In this document: positions 33,953-42,936 of the stretch, one piece after another | Position numbering within the stretch: the stretch's first letter is position 1 | Layout: each line of letters opens with the position of its first letter | DNA from: an uncultured Erythrobacter sp. | GTDB taxonomy: Bacteria > Pseudomonadota > Alphaproteobacteria > Sphingomonadales > Sphingomonadaceae | Reading direction: 5' to 3' | DNA length: 64,000 bases | NCBI RefSeq assembly: GCF_958304185.1 | Contig: NZ_OY284433.1 | Location: 248,001-312,000, forward strand | The notes under the pieces: generated by a model | Databases searched by the model: none | Told to the model about the DNA's origin: nothing | What the model saw: the letters and a program-made list of their open reading frames with translations, nothing else | Made by a program: the position numbers and the translations under genes

Positions 33953-35347
33953 TCACTTCCCCACCGGCGCAAACGCCCCGCCGGGGACGGCGCTGGAGAC
34001 GGGCGAGCAATATTCGCCCGCACAAGCCGCAACGCCGAACATCCAGTCATCGCCGCGAACCGGCAAGGTCAACGTCAATTCCGACGGCGTCGAAATGCGC
34101 GAAACCTCACCTGCTGGGCTCGAGATGGTGTTGCCTGCCTTGAACGCCACTGCATTGGGTTCCTCGATCAAGTGCTCGGACCAAGCCGGTTCGTCCGTTC
34201 GACGCTTGAATGCTTTGAAGGTGACCTTTTCAAGCTGAGGATCAGCCGCCCACTTTAGTTCCGTATCCACCCGCACCGCAGCATCCACCGTTACCTTGGG
34301 CGGCATCGGCGCGCGTGCGAGCGCGTCCAGCGCGCGCACGTTCAGCTTCGTCACCCCGGCGAGATAGGCGAAATCCATCTCCGCGATGGTGTCGCCGTAG
34401 ACGACGCCGTCCTCGGTGCGCAGGTCCTGGTGCTGGTGGTCGTAATCCTCGACCCCAACGGAAAAACGGATCGCGGGGTAGCCCTTCTGGAGGAACGGCA
34501 CCTGATCCCCGCCGCGCCCCATGCGGTCGGTGCGCCAGATCTGACGGACTTGCAGACCATCGGGCTGCTTTTCGGCCAGCCCCGCCACCCAGCGCGAAAG
34601 GTTGCGCGCGGGCGTGTCGTTCTCGCCCCCGAACCGCGTCTGCGCCGCGCGCAGGCGGTCGGTCAGGTCAGCGCGCGGGCCTTCGGAGAAGACGCGCACG
34701 ATCTTGGGCTCGCAGTATCCATCCTTGCCGCAGGAATTGCCGACGATGTCGTTGTTAAGCACTGCCTTCACGGTGAAGCCCTGCGCCTCGGCCCAGTTGG
34801 CAAGGATTTGCCCGCCGTGGAGCCCCTGCTCCTCGCCCGAGAGCAGCGCGTAGATAATCGTGGTGGGGTATTTGGTGCCGCTGAGAACGCGCGCCGCCTC
34901 GATCACCAGCGCAGTCCCGCTGCCATCGTCATTCGCGCCGGGCGCGTCGGAGGCCGCGTCCATCACATCGCTGACACGGCTGTCGATATGGCCCTGCACG
35001 ATCACGACCTCGTTCGGCCGTTCGGTTCCGCGCTGGATCGCGACCGCATTGCGAACGAGGGTCGGTGTGGGGACGCGCGGGCCGGTGACGGTTTCGCCCA
35101 CCGGCAGGACTTCGAGGCAATCGCCGCACTTGGCGCCAATGCGCTTGAACTCCGCCAGCCCCCAGTCAACCGCCGCACCGATCCCGCGCTTCGGGTCGGT
35201 CTGCGAGGAGAGCGTGTGGCGGGTGCCGAAACTGACGAGCTTCTCGACATCCTCCTCCAGCCTTTCGGCGGAGACGTCATCGGCGGGGTGGGTTTGGGCG
35301 GAGAGCGGGGCGGCCGCGAGGGCGGCGAGGAGGATCAGTTTGCGCAT
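33953..35347 (-). CDS. M28-family zinc aminopeptidase, secreted
   Basis: This 464-residue exported peptidase has a signal peptide MRKLILLAALAAAPLSAQ at ATG 35347. The M28 core shows zinc ligands in VIVQGHIDSR (His, Asp), GANDDGSGTALVIEAARVL (Asp) and LLSGEEQGLHGG (catalytic Glu-Glu). NNDIVGNSC (Asp) and a late His in DYDHQHQDLR complete the set. A C-terminal beta-rich domain of about 110 residues follows (VTVDAAVRVDTELKWAADPQ...), possibly a substrate or surface-binding module. Family members release N-terminal amino acids from peptides. Upstream lies the palindromic element at 35387-35470. Confidence 0.92.
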   Translation of the reverse strand: MRKLILLAALAAAPLSAQTHPADDVSAERLEEDVEKLVSFGTRHTLSSQTDPKRGIGAAVDWGLAEFKRIGAKCGDCLEVLPVGETVTGPRVPTPTLVRNAVAIQRGTERPNEVVIVQGHIDSRVSDVMDAASDAPGANDDGSGTALVIEAARVLSGTKYPTTIIYALLSGEEQGLHGGQILANWAEAQGFTVKAVLNNDIVGNSCGKDGYCEPKIVRVFSEGPRADLTDRLRAAQTRFGGENDTPARNLSRWVAGLAEKQPDGLQVRQIWRTDRMGRGGDQVPFLQKGYPAIRFSVGVEDYDHQHQDLRTEDGVVYGDTIAEMDFAYLAGVTKLNVRALDALARAPMPPKVTVDAAVRVDTELKWAADPQLEKVTFKAFKRRTDEPAWSEHLIEEPNAVAFKAGNTISSPAGEVSRISTPSELTLTLPVRGDDWMFGVAACAGEYCSPVSSAVPGGAFAPVGK

Positions 35348-35386
35348 GGGGCTTCGGTAGCGGGAACTACCCTTCCAACACAATCC

Positions 35387-35470
35387 CTCGTCGCCCCGGC
35401 CGCCGAGCCGGGGCTTGGCTTCTCTTGCGAAGTAGGGAGCCAAGCCCCGTGTCATGCACGGGGCGACGAG
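35387..35470. repeat. Nested inverted-repeat element between proS and the M28 gene
   Basis: Two perfect 12-bp inverted repeats are nested: CTCGTCGCCCCG (35387-35398) with CGGGGCGACGAG (35459-35470), and CGGGGCTTGGCT (35409-35420) with AGCCAAGCCCCG (35438-35449). The loop is TCTCTTGCGAAGTAGGG. It resembles a bacterial interspersed mosaic element and could fold into a long hairpin in the proS 3' untranslated region. It ends 4 bases after the proS stop. Confidence 0.88.
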
Positions 35471-35474
35471 AACT

Positions 35475-37019
35475 TTAGTAAGCCCGTGCCACCAGAATAC
35501 GCTCGACCGCAGGCTCGCCCGTGAAAATGCAGGTCCCGGTCGCCGCCACGCCGCCACGCGGGACGTTGCGGATGGTGAGTTTCAGCGTCTTCAGTTTCTC
35601 GACCACGGCATCCAGCGCCGCGCCGGTCGGCTTGGACCACTCGACCTCGACCCAGCCGGGATACTTCCCGCCCTTTTCGAAATGCGCGGCAACGCCAGCC
35701 CACTCGGTCACGCCGCGCGTGATGTTGGCATCACGCCGCGCGCGAGCTTCTTCGTAGAGGCTGGACTGGATCGCTTCGAGCACCGCGCCTGCCTCGGCCG
35801 CGAAATCGGCGTGGACGGGGTAGGTGAAGGCGGGCTTGCCGTTGGCCGTGTTCCACAGCTGGTCGCGGCGCAGAACAGCGATCTTGCCGTCAGCCATATC
35901 GCGCGAGCCGACCTCGATGATGATCGGAGCGCCCTTACGCACCCAATCCCAGCGCTTGGCGGCAGCCTTGCCGGGCTTCACGTCGAGCAGAACGCGGATA
36001 CGTTCGCCCAGCGCAGTTTGCCCAGCGAGAGCCGCGCGGACCTGTTCGCAATAAGCGATCAGCTCGGCATCTTCCGGCGCCTCGCGCAGCATCGGGATGA
36101 TGACGATCTGCTGCGGTGCAATCGCGGGCGGCACGCGTAAGCCGTCGTCATCGCCGTGGGTCATGATCACCCCGCCGATCAGCCGCGTCGAAACGCCCCA
36201 GCTGGTGGTGTGGCAGAACTGTTGGGTGCCTTCGCGGTCCTGATACTGGATGCCAGCGGCGTGCGCGAAATTGGTGCCGAGATAGTGGCTGGTGCCCGCT
36301 TGCAACGCCTTGCCATCCTGCATCATCGCCTCGATCGACCAAGTCTCGACCGCGCCGGGGAAACGCTCGTTCTCGGGCTTTTCGCCCGCGATTACCGGCA
36401 GCGCGAGATCATCCTCGGCGCAGGCGCGATACATTTCGAGCGCGCGGTGGGTTTCCTCCAGCGCCTGTTCGCGGTTCTCGTGCGCGGTGTGGCCTTCCTG
36501 CCAGAGGAACTCGCTGGTGCGCAGGAACATCCGCGTGCGCATTTCCCAACGCACGACGTTGGCCCATTGGTTGGTGAGCAGCGGCAGATCGCGCCACGAT
36601 TGCACCCAGCGCGCCATCGCGTCGCCGATGATCGTTTCGGACGTGGGGCGCACCACCAGCGGCTCTTCCAGCTTGGCGGCGGGATCGGGGATCAGCCCGC
36701 CCTTACCATCCGAAATCAGCCGGTGGTGGGTGACGACCGCCATTTCCTTGGCAAAGCCTTCGACGTGTTCGGCTTCGCGGGTGAAGTTCGACAACGGAAT
36801 GAACAGCGGGAAGTAGCAGTTCTGCACACCCGCCGCCTTGATCCGGTCGTCCATCAAGCGCTGGATGCGTTCCCAGATGCCATAGCCCCACGGCTTGATC
36901 ACCATGCAGCCGCGCACGCCCGATTCCTCGGCGAGGTCGGCGGCGCTGATGACCTCCTGGTACCACTTGGCAAAGTCGTCTTCGCGCTTGACGGTGAGCG
37001 CGTGGCGGATCTGGGACAC
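35475..37019 (-). CDS. proS: Prolyl-tRNA synthetase, archaeal/eukaryotic-like (type 3)
   Basis: This is a class II synthetase of 514 residues. Unlike the common bacterial ProRS it lacks the editing insertion. It contains the type 3 segments GCMVIKPWGYGIWERIQ, RPTSETIIGDAMARWVQSWRDLPLLTNQWANVVRWEMRT (motif 2 Arg), LWQEGHTAHE and QQFCHTTSWGVSTRLIGG. It ends in Tyr (RILVARAY), a hallmark of this type. The start is GTG 37019 (VSQIRHALT) with AGGA upstream. The final codons run into the palindromic element just past the stop. Several alphaproteobacterial lineages carry this form. Confidence 0.95.
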   Translation of the reverse strand: MSQIRHALTVKREDDFAKWYQEVISAADLAEESGVRGCMVIKPWGYGIWERIQRLMDDRIKAAGVQNCYFPLFIPLSNFTREAEHVEGFAKEMAVVTHHRLISDGKGGLIPDPAAKLEEPLVVRPTSETIIGDAMARWVQSWRDLPLLTNQWANVVRWEMRTRMFLRTSEFLWQEGHTAHENREQALEETHRALEMYRACAEDDLALPVIAGEKPENERFPGAVETWSIEAMMQDGKALQAGTSHYLGTNFAHAAGIQYQDREGTQQFCHTTSWGVSTRLIGGVIMTHGDDDGLRVPPAIAPQQIVIIPMLREAPEDAELIAYCEQVRAALAGQTALGERIRVLLDVKPGKAAAKRWDWVRKGAPIIIEVGSRDMADGKIAVLRRDQLWNTANGKPAFTYPVHADFAAEAGAVLEAIQSSLYEEARARRDANITRGVTEWAGVAAHFEKGGKYPGWVEVEWSKPTGAALDAVVEKLKTLKLTIRNVPRGGVAATGTCIFTGEPAVERILVARAY

Positions 37020-37079
37020 GGGATCTATTCCTGTTTGAACGGGTGCGGTGGGCTCGCCGCGATGGCGCGCCGCTTCGCG

Positions 37080-37646
37080 CTATTTGCCCAGTTCGTCCAG
37101 CTTCTTTTGCATCGCAGCCATCTGCTCGCGCAGCACCGCAAGCTCATCGGTGGCGGCCGGCTTGGGCTTATCTTTGGTCTTGCCCATGCCCGGCAGGAAC
37201 ACATCCGCCGCAGCGCGCATCATCGCCATGTTGGTTTCATGGATCGCGGCAAACGGCGTCGCGCTGAGGCCCTTTTCGAAGGCTTCACGGATTTTCGACT
37301 GATTGTCGCGGAAATTGGCCATGCTGGCTTCGAGATAGGACGGCATCATCGCCTGCATCGAATTACCGTACATCCCGATCAGCTGACGCAGGAAGCTGAC
37401 GGGCAGCATCTGCTCACCATTGGCTTCTTCGTCCATGATGATCTGGGTCAGGATCGCATGGGTGATGTCATCACCGGACTTGGCATCGAGCACCTGAAAA
37501 TCGACATTCTCACGCACCATCCGGGCGAGATCTTCCAGCGTGATGTAGCTCGACGAGGCGGTGTTGTAGAGCCGCCGATTGGCGTACTTCTTGATGATAA
37601 TCGCATCGCCGATTTCGCCCGATGCTGCTTTTGCCCTGCCGACCAT
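37080..37646 (-). CDS. phaR: Polyhydroxyalkanoate synthesis repressor PhaR
   Basis: This 188-residue regulator has the PHB/PHA accumulation regulator DNA-binding domain at the N-terminus (IIIKKYANRRLYNTASSSYITLEDLARMV). The regulatory part MLPVSFLRQLIGMYGNSMQAMMPSYLEASM follows. It ends in a short coiled coil (LAVLREQMAAMQKKLDELGK). PhaR proteins bind PHA granules and DNA and repress phasin and PHA genes. No phaA, phaB, phaC or phasin gene is in this window. ATG 37646 was preferred to an upstream in-frame start because the domain begins directly after it. Confidence 0.92.
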   Translation of the reverse strand: MVGRAKAASGEIGDAIIIKKYANRRLYNTASSSYITLEDLARMVRENVDFQVLDAKSGDDITHAILTQIIMDEEANGEQMLPVSFLRQLIGMYGNSMQAMMPSYLEASMANFRDNQSKIREAFEKGLSATPFAAIHETNMAMMRAAADVFLPGMGKTKDKPKPAATDELAVLREQMAAMQKKLDELGK

Positions 37647-37733
37647 TGTGTTTATAGATCCCGTTAGATGCGCCCGGATGACGTCTCTTAGCACCTGCAC
37701 AAGCTGCGGTGCAACAAGCACCGGTCGGACAGG

Positions 37734-38819
37734 TTAGCCGCGCCTGAGTCGTCCGCCGATCACGGTCAGCATTTCGTACGCCGACAGCCCGGTTTGCTGC
37801 GCAGCATCGGCGATGTCCCAAGGCACGTCGACCCAGTCTCCGGCGGCCAGATCGGGGGCGGCGGTCAAATCGATCACCACCATGTCCATCGACACCTTGC
37901 CCAAAATCGGCAGGCGGCGGCCGTGGTGCGAAAAGGCATTGCCCGGCCCGCGCGTGCGCAGAAAACCGTCGGCATAGCCCATCGACACCGTCCCGACCCG
38001 CATCGGCGCGGGCGCAGTGAAGGTTGCATTGTAGCCGACGCTTGCACCCGCCGCGACAGTGCGGGTCTGGAGGATCGCGGCCTGCACCTGCGCCACCGGA
38101 CGGATCGCAGCGGCGAGTTCAGATCGCGGCACACCGCCGTAAAGCGCGAGGCCAGGGCGGGTGAGGTCGAAGGCATAATCCGCCCCCAGAGCAATCCCCG
38201 CGCTGTTGGCGAGGCTGGCGCGGCGGTGGGGGATTGCGCCCAAAACACCTCGGAACGCCGCCAATTGGCGCGGGTTCATCGCGCTATCCGCTTCATCGGC
38301 ACTGGCGAGGTGGCTCATCAGTATGTCGATGTCGAGCGCAGCAATCGCAGCGTCATTCGCCTCGCTTACCGCAATGCCGAGCCGGTTAATGCCGGTGTCG
38401 ACCATCAGGTGACAGCGCCCTCCCCCGCTCGCCGACCACCGCTCCGCCTGCTCCAGTGAGTTGATCACCGGCACCGCCCCAACCGCGCGGGCATAGGCGC
38501 ATTCTGGATCATTCCGAACGCCGTGCAATACCGCCACTTGCTGCGGCGGGACATGGGCGATCACAGCTGCAACCTCGCTCCAATGGGCAACGAAGAAGGT
38601 CTCGCACCCGGCATCGCGCAGCACCGGAACGCAGGTCGCAGCGCCAAGGCCATAGGCATCCGCCTTGACCGCAGCACCCGCCTTTGCCGATCCCGAAAGC
38701 GCATCAAGTGCCCGCCAATTGGCGGCGAGCGCATCCCTATCGACGGTCAATCGCAAGCTGGCGGGCGGCGGAGGCACACTGCGATCAGCACGCTCGCCGC
38801 CCGAGGCATTGTCAGTCAT
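37734..38819 (-). CDS. alr: Alanine racemase
   Basis: Alr is a PLP enzyme making D-alanine for peptidoglycan. The 361-residue protein has the PLP lysine Lys52 in AAVKADAYGLG, GINRLGI, SLANSAGI and the catalytic Tyr region RVGTVSMGYADGFLR. KVSMDMVVIDLT closes the second domain. The start at 38819 overlaps the stop of the MFS transporter gene by 8 bases, which suggests coupling. Upstream in-frame codons lie in the transporter gene and are rejected. Confidence 0.96.
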   Translation of the reverse strand: MTDNASGGERADRSVPPPPASLRLTVDRDALAANWRALDALSGSAKAGAAVKADAYGLGAATCVPVLRDAGCETFFVAHWSEVAAVIAHVPPQQVAVLHGVRNDPECAYARAVGAVPVINSLEQAERWSASGGGRCHLMVDTGINRLGIAVSEANDAAIAALDIDILMSHLASADEADSAMNPRQLAAFRGVLGAIPHRRASLANSAGIALGADYAFDLTRPGLALYGGVPRSELAAAIRPVAQVQAAILQTRTVAAGASVGYNATFTAPAPMRVGTVSMGYADGFLRTRGPGNAFSHHGRRLPILGKVSMDMVVIDLTAAPDLAAGDWVDVPWDIADAAQQTGLSAYEMLTVIGGRLRRG

Positions 38820-40443
38820 CAGCAAAATCTCGCGGCGGACCGTTCGGAATGCCCCACCATGCCACGACGAGCCCGAAAGCCACCACCACCCACGTGTACC
38901 ACAACCCGGCATAGATATCCCCGGTCCGCGCCACGATCACCCCCGCGATCAGCGGCAGGAACCCGCCGAGATAGCCTGCGCCGATATGGTAAGGGATCGA
39001 CATCGAGGAATAGCGGATGCGCGGCGGGAACATCTCGGACAACAAGGCCGCGACCGACCCATAGGTCAACGCCGACAGCATCCCCAGCGCCAGCAAGACG
39101 CCCACGATCCCGATCACGTTGGCAAGCGGCGGCTGCTGCTTGGCGAAATCAAACCCGTAGACCCCAAGCGCTGCGTGAAGTCCCGCGCGCCGCGCCGCAC
39201 CATCGGCAAACCACGCCGGATCGATCGCGATGGGATTGCCGCCCGCTGTCACGCTCAAGGTCTCGCCCGGCGTCAGGGTGTAAGGCACGCCCGAGGCAGT
39301 AAGCGTCTCCAGCATCTTGCCGCAATCGGTCTGATCGCGCTGGAACATCTCGGCAAAGGGATCGGTCTCGCAAGCTGGCCCGCTCACCACGATCGGAGTG
39401 GCTTCGGCCGCCGCGGCCAGCTGCGGGTTGGCAAAGCTCCCCATCAGCCAGAACAGCGGGAACAGCAGCGCGAGGCTGAGTGCCGCGCCGATGATGATCG
39501 GCTTCTTGCGCCCCACCCGGTCCGACCATTTGCCGACGATGACGTAGAAGCTCATCACGATCAGGCCCGAGACCAGCAGCACCAGCTCGACCGTAAGATC
39601 GTCAACGTGCATCGGCCCGCGCAGGAAGCTCATCGCCGAGAAGAAGCCGGTGTACCACACCGTTGTCAGAATGCCGGTGATCCCGAACAGCGCGACGAAC
39701 AACCGCTTGGGATTGCCGGGATAGGTCATGCTTTCGATGAAAGGATTGCCCGCGGTCTCACCTGCCGCCTTCATCGCCTGAAACACCGGGCTTTCCGACA
39801 GCTTCAACCGCATCCACAGCGAAATGGCGAGGAGGCCGATCGACAGCAGGAACGGCACGCGCCAGCCCCAAGCTGCAAAGGCATCTTCCGGGATCAGCGC
39901 GCGGCAAGCCAGCACGACGATGATCGACAGCACGAAGCCCCCCGCCACGCTCGCCTGAATGAAGCTGGTGTAGAAACCGCGCTTTTCGGGCGGGGCGTGT
40001 TCGGCGACATAGATCGCCGCGCCGCCATATTCGCCCCCCAGTGCGAGGCCCTGCAACACCCGAAGCAGGATCACGATGATCGGTGCGGCCATGCCGATGG
40101 TATCAACCGTCGGGATCAGGCCAACGCCTGCCGTGGCAATGCCCATCAGGGTGACAGTCACGAGGAAGGTGTATTTGCGCCCCAGCTTGTCACCCAAATA
40201 CCCGAACAGCACCGCGCCAAGCGGACGAAAGGCGAAGCCGACTGCGAAGGTTGACCACACCAGCAGCAAGCCCAGCGTCTCGTTATCCGTGGCGTAGAAG
40301 GCATCCTTAAGGATGTAGGCGAGCGTGCCGTAGATGAAGAAATCGTACCATTCGAAGATGGTGCCTGCGCTTGATGCGCCGATTACCAGCCGGATTTCCT
40401 GCTCGCTCGGCTCACGTGCGGCGAGCGCCTGCGCTTCTGCCAT
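38812..40443 (-). CDS. MFS transporter, metabolite:H+ symporter (MHS/ProP-like)
   Basis: This 543-residue 12-helix transporter starts VIGASSAGTIFEWYDFFIYG, a signature of the metabolite:H+ symporter family (ProP, KgtP, ShiA). GYLGDKLGRKYT is the loop 2-3 motif and ALGGEYGGAAIYVAEHAP the loop 4-5 motif. GKWSDRVGRKKP is the second-half copy. It is about 100 residues longer than usual. The extra segment of 85 or so residues (SFANPQLAAAAEA... to ...DFAKQQPP) is in the periplasmic loop after helix 9 and has two Cys. The substrate is unknown. AAGGGGATG precedes the ATG. Confidence 0.9.
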   Translation of the reverse strand: MAEAQALAAREPSEQEIRLVIGASSAGTIFEWYDFFIYGTLAYILKDAFYATDNETLGLLLVWSTFAVGFAFRPLGAVLFGYLGDKLGRKYTFLVTVTLMGIATAGVGLIPTVDTIGMAAPIIVILLRVLQGLALGGEYGGAAIYVAEHAPPEKRGFYTSFIQASVAGGFVLSIIVVLACRALIPEDAFAAWGWRVPFLLSIGLLAISLWMRLKLSESPVFQAMKAAGETAGNPFIESMTYPGNPKRLFVALFGITGILTTVWYTGFFSAMSFLRGPMHVDDLTVELVLLVSGLIVMSFYVIVGKWSDRVGRKKPIIIGAALSLALLFPLFWLMGSFANPQLAAAAEATPIVVSGPACETDPFAEMFQRDQTDCGKMLETLTASGVPYTLTPGETLSVTAGGNPIAIDPAWFADGAARRAGLHAALGVYGFDFAKQQPPLANVIGIVGVLLALGMLSALTYGSVAALLSEMFPPRIRYSSMSIPYHIGAGYLGGFLPLIAGVIVARTGDIYAGLWYTWVVVAFGLVVAWWGIPNGPPRDFADD

Positions 40444-40491
40444 GTCTGTTACATCCCCTTAGCCCTGCCGGGCGACCTCTTGCCCGTGTCC

Positions 40492-40932
40492 CTAGCCTTG
40501 CTCCGCGCCGCTTGAAAGCGCCTCGCACGCCGCCTTCCACGGCAATAGCAGCGCGCCGTGCCGTCCGGGATGGGGAAGCGCGGGTGAGAGCACGTCCAGC
40601 CCCGGCCACTCAGGCAGGTCGCCCTCACCCGCTAGCCAAGCGGTGAGTGTGGTGGTGGTTGTCCTGATCCGAGCAGGCTCGGCCCCGATGGCGCTGCGGG
40701 CAAGCAACGCAGCGGAAGCCTGTCCGATCGCGCAGGCACTTACCGTCATGCCGATCCGGCCGATGCGCCCGTCCTCTGCCAGCGCCAGTCCGATCGCGAT
40801 CACGCTGCCGCAGCTACGCGAGCGGGCTTCGGCGCGCAGCGAAAGGGTATCGTCGAGCGGAAATTGCACAAGCTCCGTCGCCAGGCCGAGCAACGCGGGC
40901 GAATAGAGCTTGGCCGCTGGGCGGGCGGTCAC
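40492..40932 (-). CDS. NifU-like iron-sulfur cluster scaffold protein
   Basis: This 146-residue protein resembles the IscU/NifU N-terminal domain. Three cysteines occupy family positions: SRSCGSVIAIGLAL, MTVSACAIGQASAALLA and PWKAACEAL. The SxCxIGQASA segment is characteristic. Scaffolds of this type assemble Fe-S clusters for transfer to apo-enzymes; LipA, HemW and DusB neighbours are not evidence of a link. The start is GTG, 5 bases from the cvpA stop. The order cvpA-nifU-like is seen in other sphingomonads. Confidence 0.86.
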   Translation of the reverse strand: MTARPAAKLYSPALLGLATELVQFPLDDTLSLRAEARSRSCGSVIAIGLALAEDGRIGRIGMTVSACAIGQASAALLARSAIGAEPARIRTTTTTLTAWLAGEGDLPEWPGLDVLSPALPHPGRHGALLLPWKAACEALSSGAEQG

Positions 40933-40937
40933 GGCGG

Positions 40938-41483
40938 TCAGCGGGCGGCCCGCTTGGCCGCGGCCTCCCGTGCTTCGAACTCGCCGCGCAGTCGTTCACG
41001 CCGGACTTCGATGGCGGGGAGCAGTTGGCGCGAGAAGGCATCGGCGGCGGCATAGGTGCGCGCTTCGGTCATCCATTGCGGGCGACCTGTGTAACCCCAG
41101 CTTTCGTCATACCCGGTCACCACCAAGGCAAAGGCGAAGACTGCCATCAGCGCGCCCTTGATCGCGCCGAAGCCGAAGCCGAGCACGCGGTCAACCGGCC
41201 CCAGCACCGCTCCGTCGGAAGCGCCGCTGGCAGTGCCAATGATCACTTTCATTGCGGCATAGGGGATCAGCAGCAGCAGCACGAATGCGAGCAGCGCGTC
41301 CCCCGGCTCGACCGGATAGAGCATCCGTAATCCCTTGGTCAGCTCGGGATGGAGGAAATGCAGTGCGAAAGCCGCCAGCACCCAAGCGGCGAGCGAGAGC
41401 ACTTCCTGCACCAACCCACGCATGAACCCGCCAATGGCCGCGATGACCACGATAATGGCAATGATGATGTCGAGACCAGCCAT
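40938..41483 (-). CDS. cvpA: CvpA family membrane protein
   Basis: This 181-residue inner-membrane protein has four predicted helices. It begins AGLDIIIAIIVVIAAIGGFMRGLVQEVLSLAAWVLAAF, the typical CvpA signature with the conserved Gly-x-x-Arg-Gly. The C-terminal 40 residues are charged and cytoplasmic. CvpA was named for colicin V production in E. coli, and its wider role concerns envelope stress and bile tolerance. It lies 12 bases downstream of radA, likely one transcript with radA and the NifU-like gene. Confidence 0.93.
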   Translation of the reverse strand: MAGLDIIIAIIVVIAAIGGFMRGLVQEVLSLAAWVLAAFALHFLHPELTKGLRMLYPVEPGDALLAFVLLLLIPYAAMKVIIGTASGASDGAVLGPVDRVLGFGFGAIKGALMAVFAFALVVTGYDESWGYTGRPQWMTEARTYAAADAFSRQLLPAIEVRRERLRGEFEAREAAAKRAAR

Positions 41484-41495
41484 AGGCGGTCAAGG

Positions 41496-42863
41496 TTATG
41501 CGCTGCCCATCACCTGGTCAACGACGTTCGCCAGTGCGCCAAGCCCACGATAGTCCGCGTCAGCGCTGGCCGTGGCGCCTCCTGCTGGGCCATAGCAGCG
41601 CGCAAAGCCGAGTTTGGCCGCCTCGCGCATTCGCAGGGGGGCGTGGGCGACGGGGCGGATTTCACCCGCCAGACTGACCTCGCCGAACCACGCGGTCTTG
41701 TCCGGTAGCGGCCGATCCGCCAGTGCCGAGACCAGTGCAGCAGCCACGGCAAGGTCGGCCGCAGGGTCGGTCAGACGGTATCCCCCGGCGATGTTGAGAT
41801 AGACTTCAGCCGACGAGAAGTTCAGCCCGCAGCGCGATTCCAGCACGGCGAGCAACATCGCAAGCCTTCCGGAATCCCACCCCACAACTGCACGTCGCGG
41901 AGTCGCGCCGGATTGCAGGCGGACGATGAGCGCTTGAATTTCCACGAGAACCGGGCGGGTGCCCTCCAATGCCGGGAACACCGCGCTGCCCGCCAACGGT
42001 GTCTCGCGGCCCGACAGGAACAGTAGGGATGGATTGGCGACTTCCTCCAGCCCTTCCGACGCCATCGCGAAAACGCCGATCTCATCCACCGCGCCGAAGC
42101 GGTTCTTGAGCGCGCGCAAGATGCGGTATTGGTGCGAGCGTTCGCCTTCAAAGCTCATCACCACATCGACCATGTGCTCAAGCACGCGGGGTCCAGCGAT
42201 GGTGCCGTCCTTGGTGACATGGCCAACCAGCACCACCGCGCAGCCGCTTTCCTTGGCATAGCGGATAAGTTCGAGCGCGCAGCCGCGCACTTGGCTGACG
42301 GTGCCGGGAGCGCCTTCGATGGTGTCGGAATGCATCGTCTGAATCGAATCGATCACCAGCAAAGCGGGCGGCTCGCCATTGCCGAGCGTCGTCAGAATGT
42401 CGCGGACCGAGGTTTCCGACGCGAGTCGAATCGGCGCGTCGATCATGCCCATGCGGCTCGCGCGCAGCCGCACCTGCCCAGCCGCCTCCTCGCCGCTGAC
42501 ATAGACGACATCATTGCCGCCGCGTGCGATCGTGGCCGCGCATTGCAACAGCAGCGTCGATTTGCCGATCCCCGGATCGCCGCCGAGCAGCACTGCGCTT
42601 CCCGGCACGAGCCCGCCGCCGAGCGCCCGGTCGAACTCGGCTAGGCCGGTCGATTTCCGCACCGGGAGCTGCGTCGGCGCATTCAAAGGCTCGAACATCA
42701 CGGCCCGCCCACCGCTCGACAGGTCGTGCTTCTGCGAGAAAACCGTCGCAGGCACATCCTCCACCAGCGTGTTCCATTGCCCGCAATCGGCGCATTGCCC
42801 CTGCCAGCGCGGGGAGACCGAGCCGCATTCCTGACACACAAAGCGGCGTTTCGATTTTGCCAT
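41496..42863 (-). CDS. radA: DNA repair protein RadA (Sms)
   Basis: RadA is a RecA-like helicase that drives branch migration in recombination. The 455 residues start with a zinc finger (CQECGSVSPRWQGQCADCGQW). The ATPase has Walker A GGDPGIGKSTLLLQ, the RadA motif KNRFGAVDEIGVFAM, and a Lon-protease-like C-terminal domain (LNIAGGYRLTDPAADLAVAAALVSALADR). ATG 42863 is preferred to one 12 bases upstream because the zinc finger follows directly. It is divergent from the patatin-like gene over 73 bases. Confidence 0.96.
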   Translation of the reverse strand: MAKSKRRFVCQECGSVSPRWQGQCADCGQWNTLVEDVPATVFSQKHDLSSGGRAVMFEPLNAPTQLPVRKSTGLAEFDRALGGGLVPGSAVLLGGDPGIGKSTLLLQCAATIARGGNDVVYVSGEEAAGQVRLRASRMGMIDAPIRLASETSVRDILTTLGNGEPPALLVIDSIQTMHSDTIEGAPGTVSQVRGCALELIRYAKESGCAVVLVGHVTKDGTIAGPRVLEHMVDVVMSFEGERSHQYRILRALKNRFGAVDEIGVFAMASEGLEEVANPSLLFLSGRETPLAGSAVFPALEGTRPVLVEIQALIVRLQSGATPRRAVVGWDSGRLAMLLAVLESRCGLNFSSAEVYLNIAGGYRLTDPAADLAVAAALVSALADRPLPDKTAWFGEVSLAGEIRPVAHAPLRMREAAKLGFARCYGPAGGATASADADYRGLGALANVVDQVMGSA

Positions 42864-42936
42864 AGACAGGCGCAATAACGAGAACAGATGACGAACGCAA
42901 TTGCATTGCTGTGGACTTCGTCGCTACACAGTCACG

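Noticed and set aside
36156..37667. 503-codon plus-strand frame opposite proS and phaR
   Set aside because: Shadow of proS/phaR; no ribosome binding site or recognisable domain.
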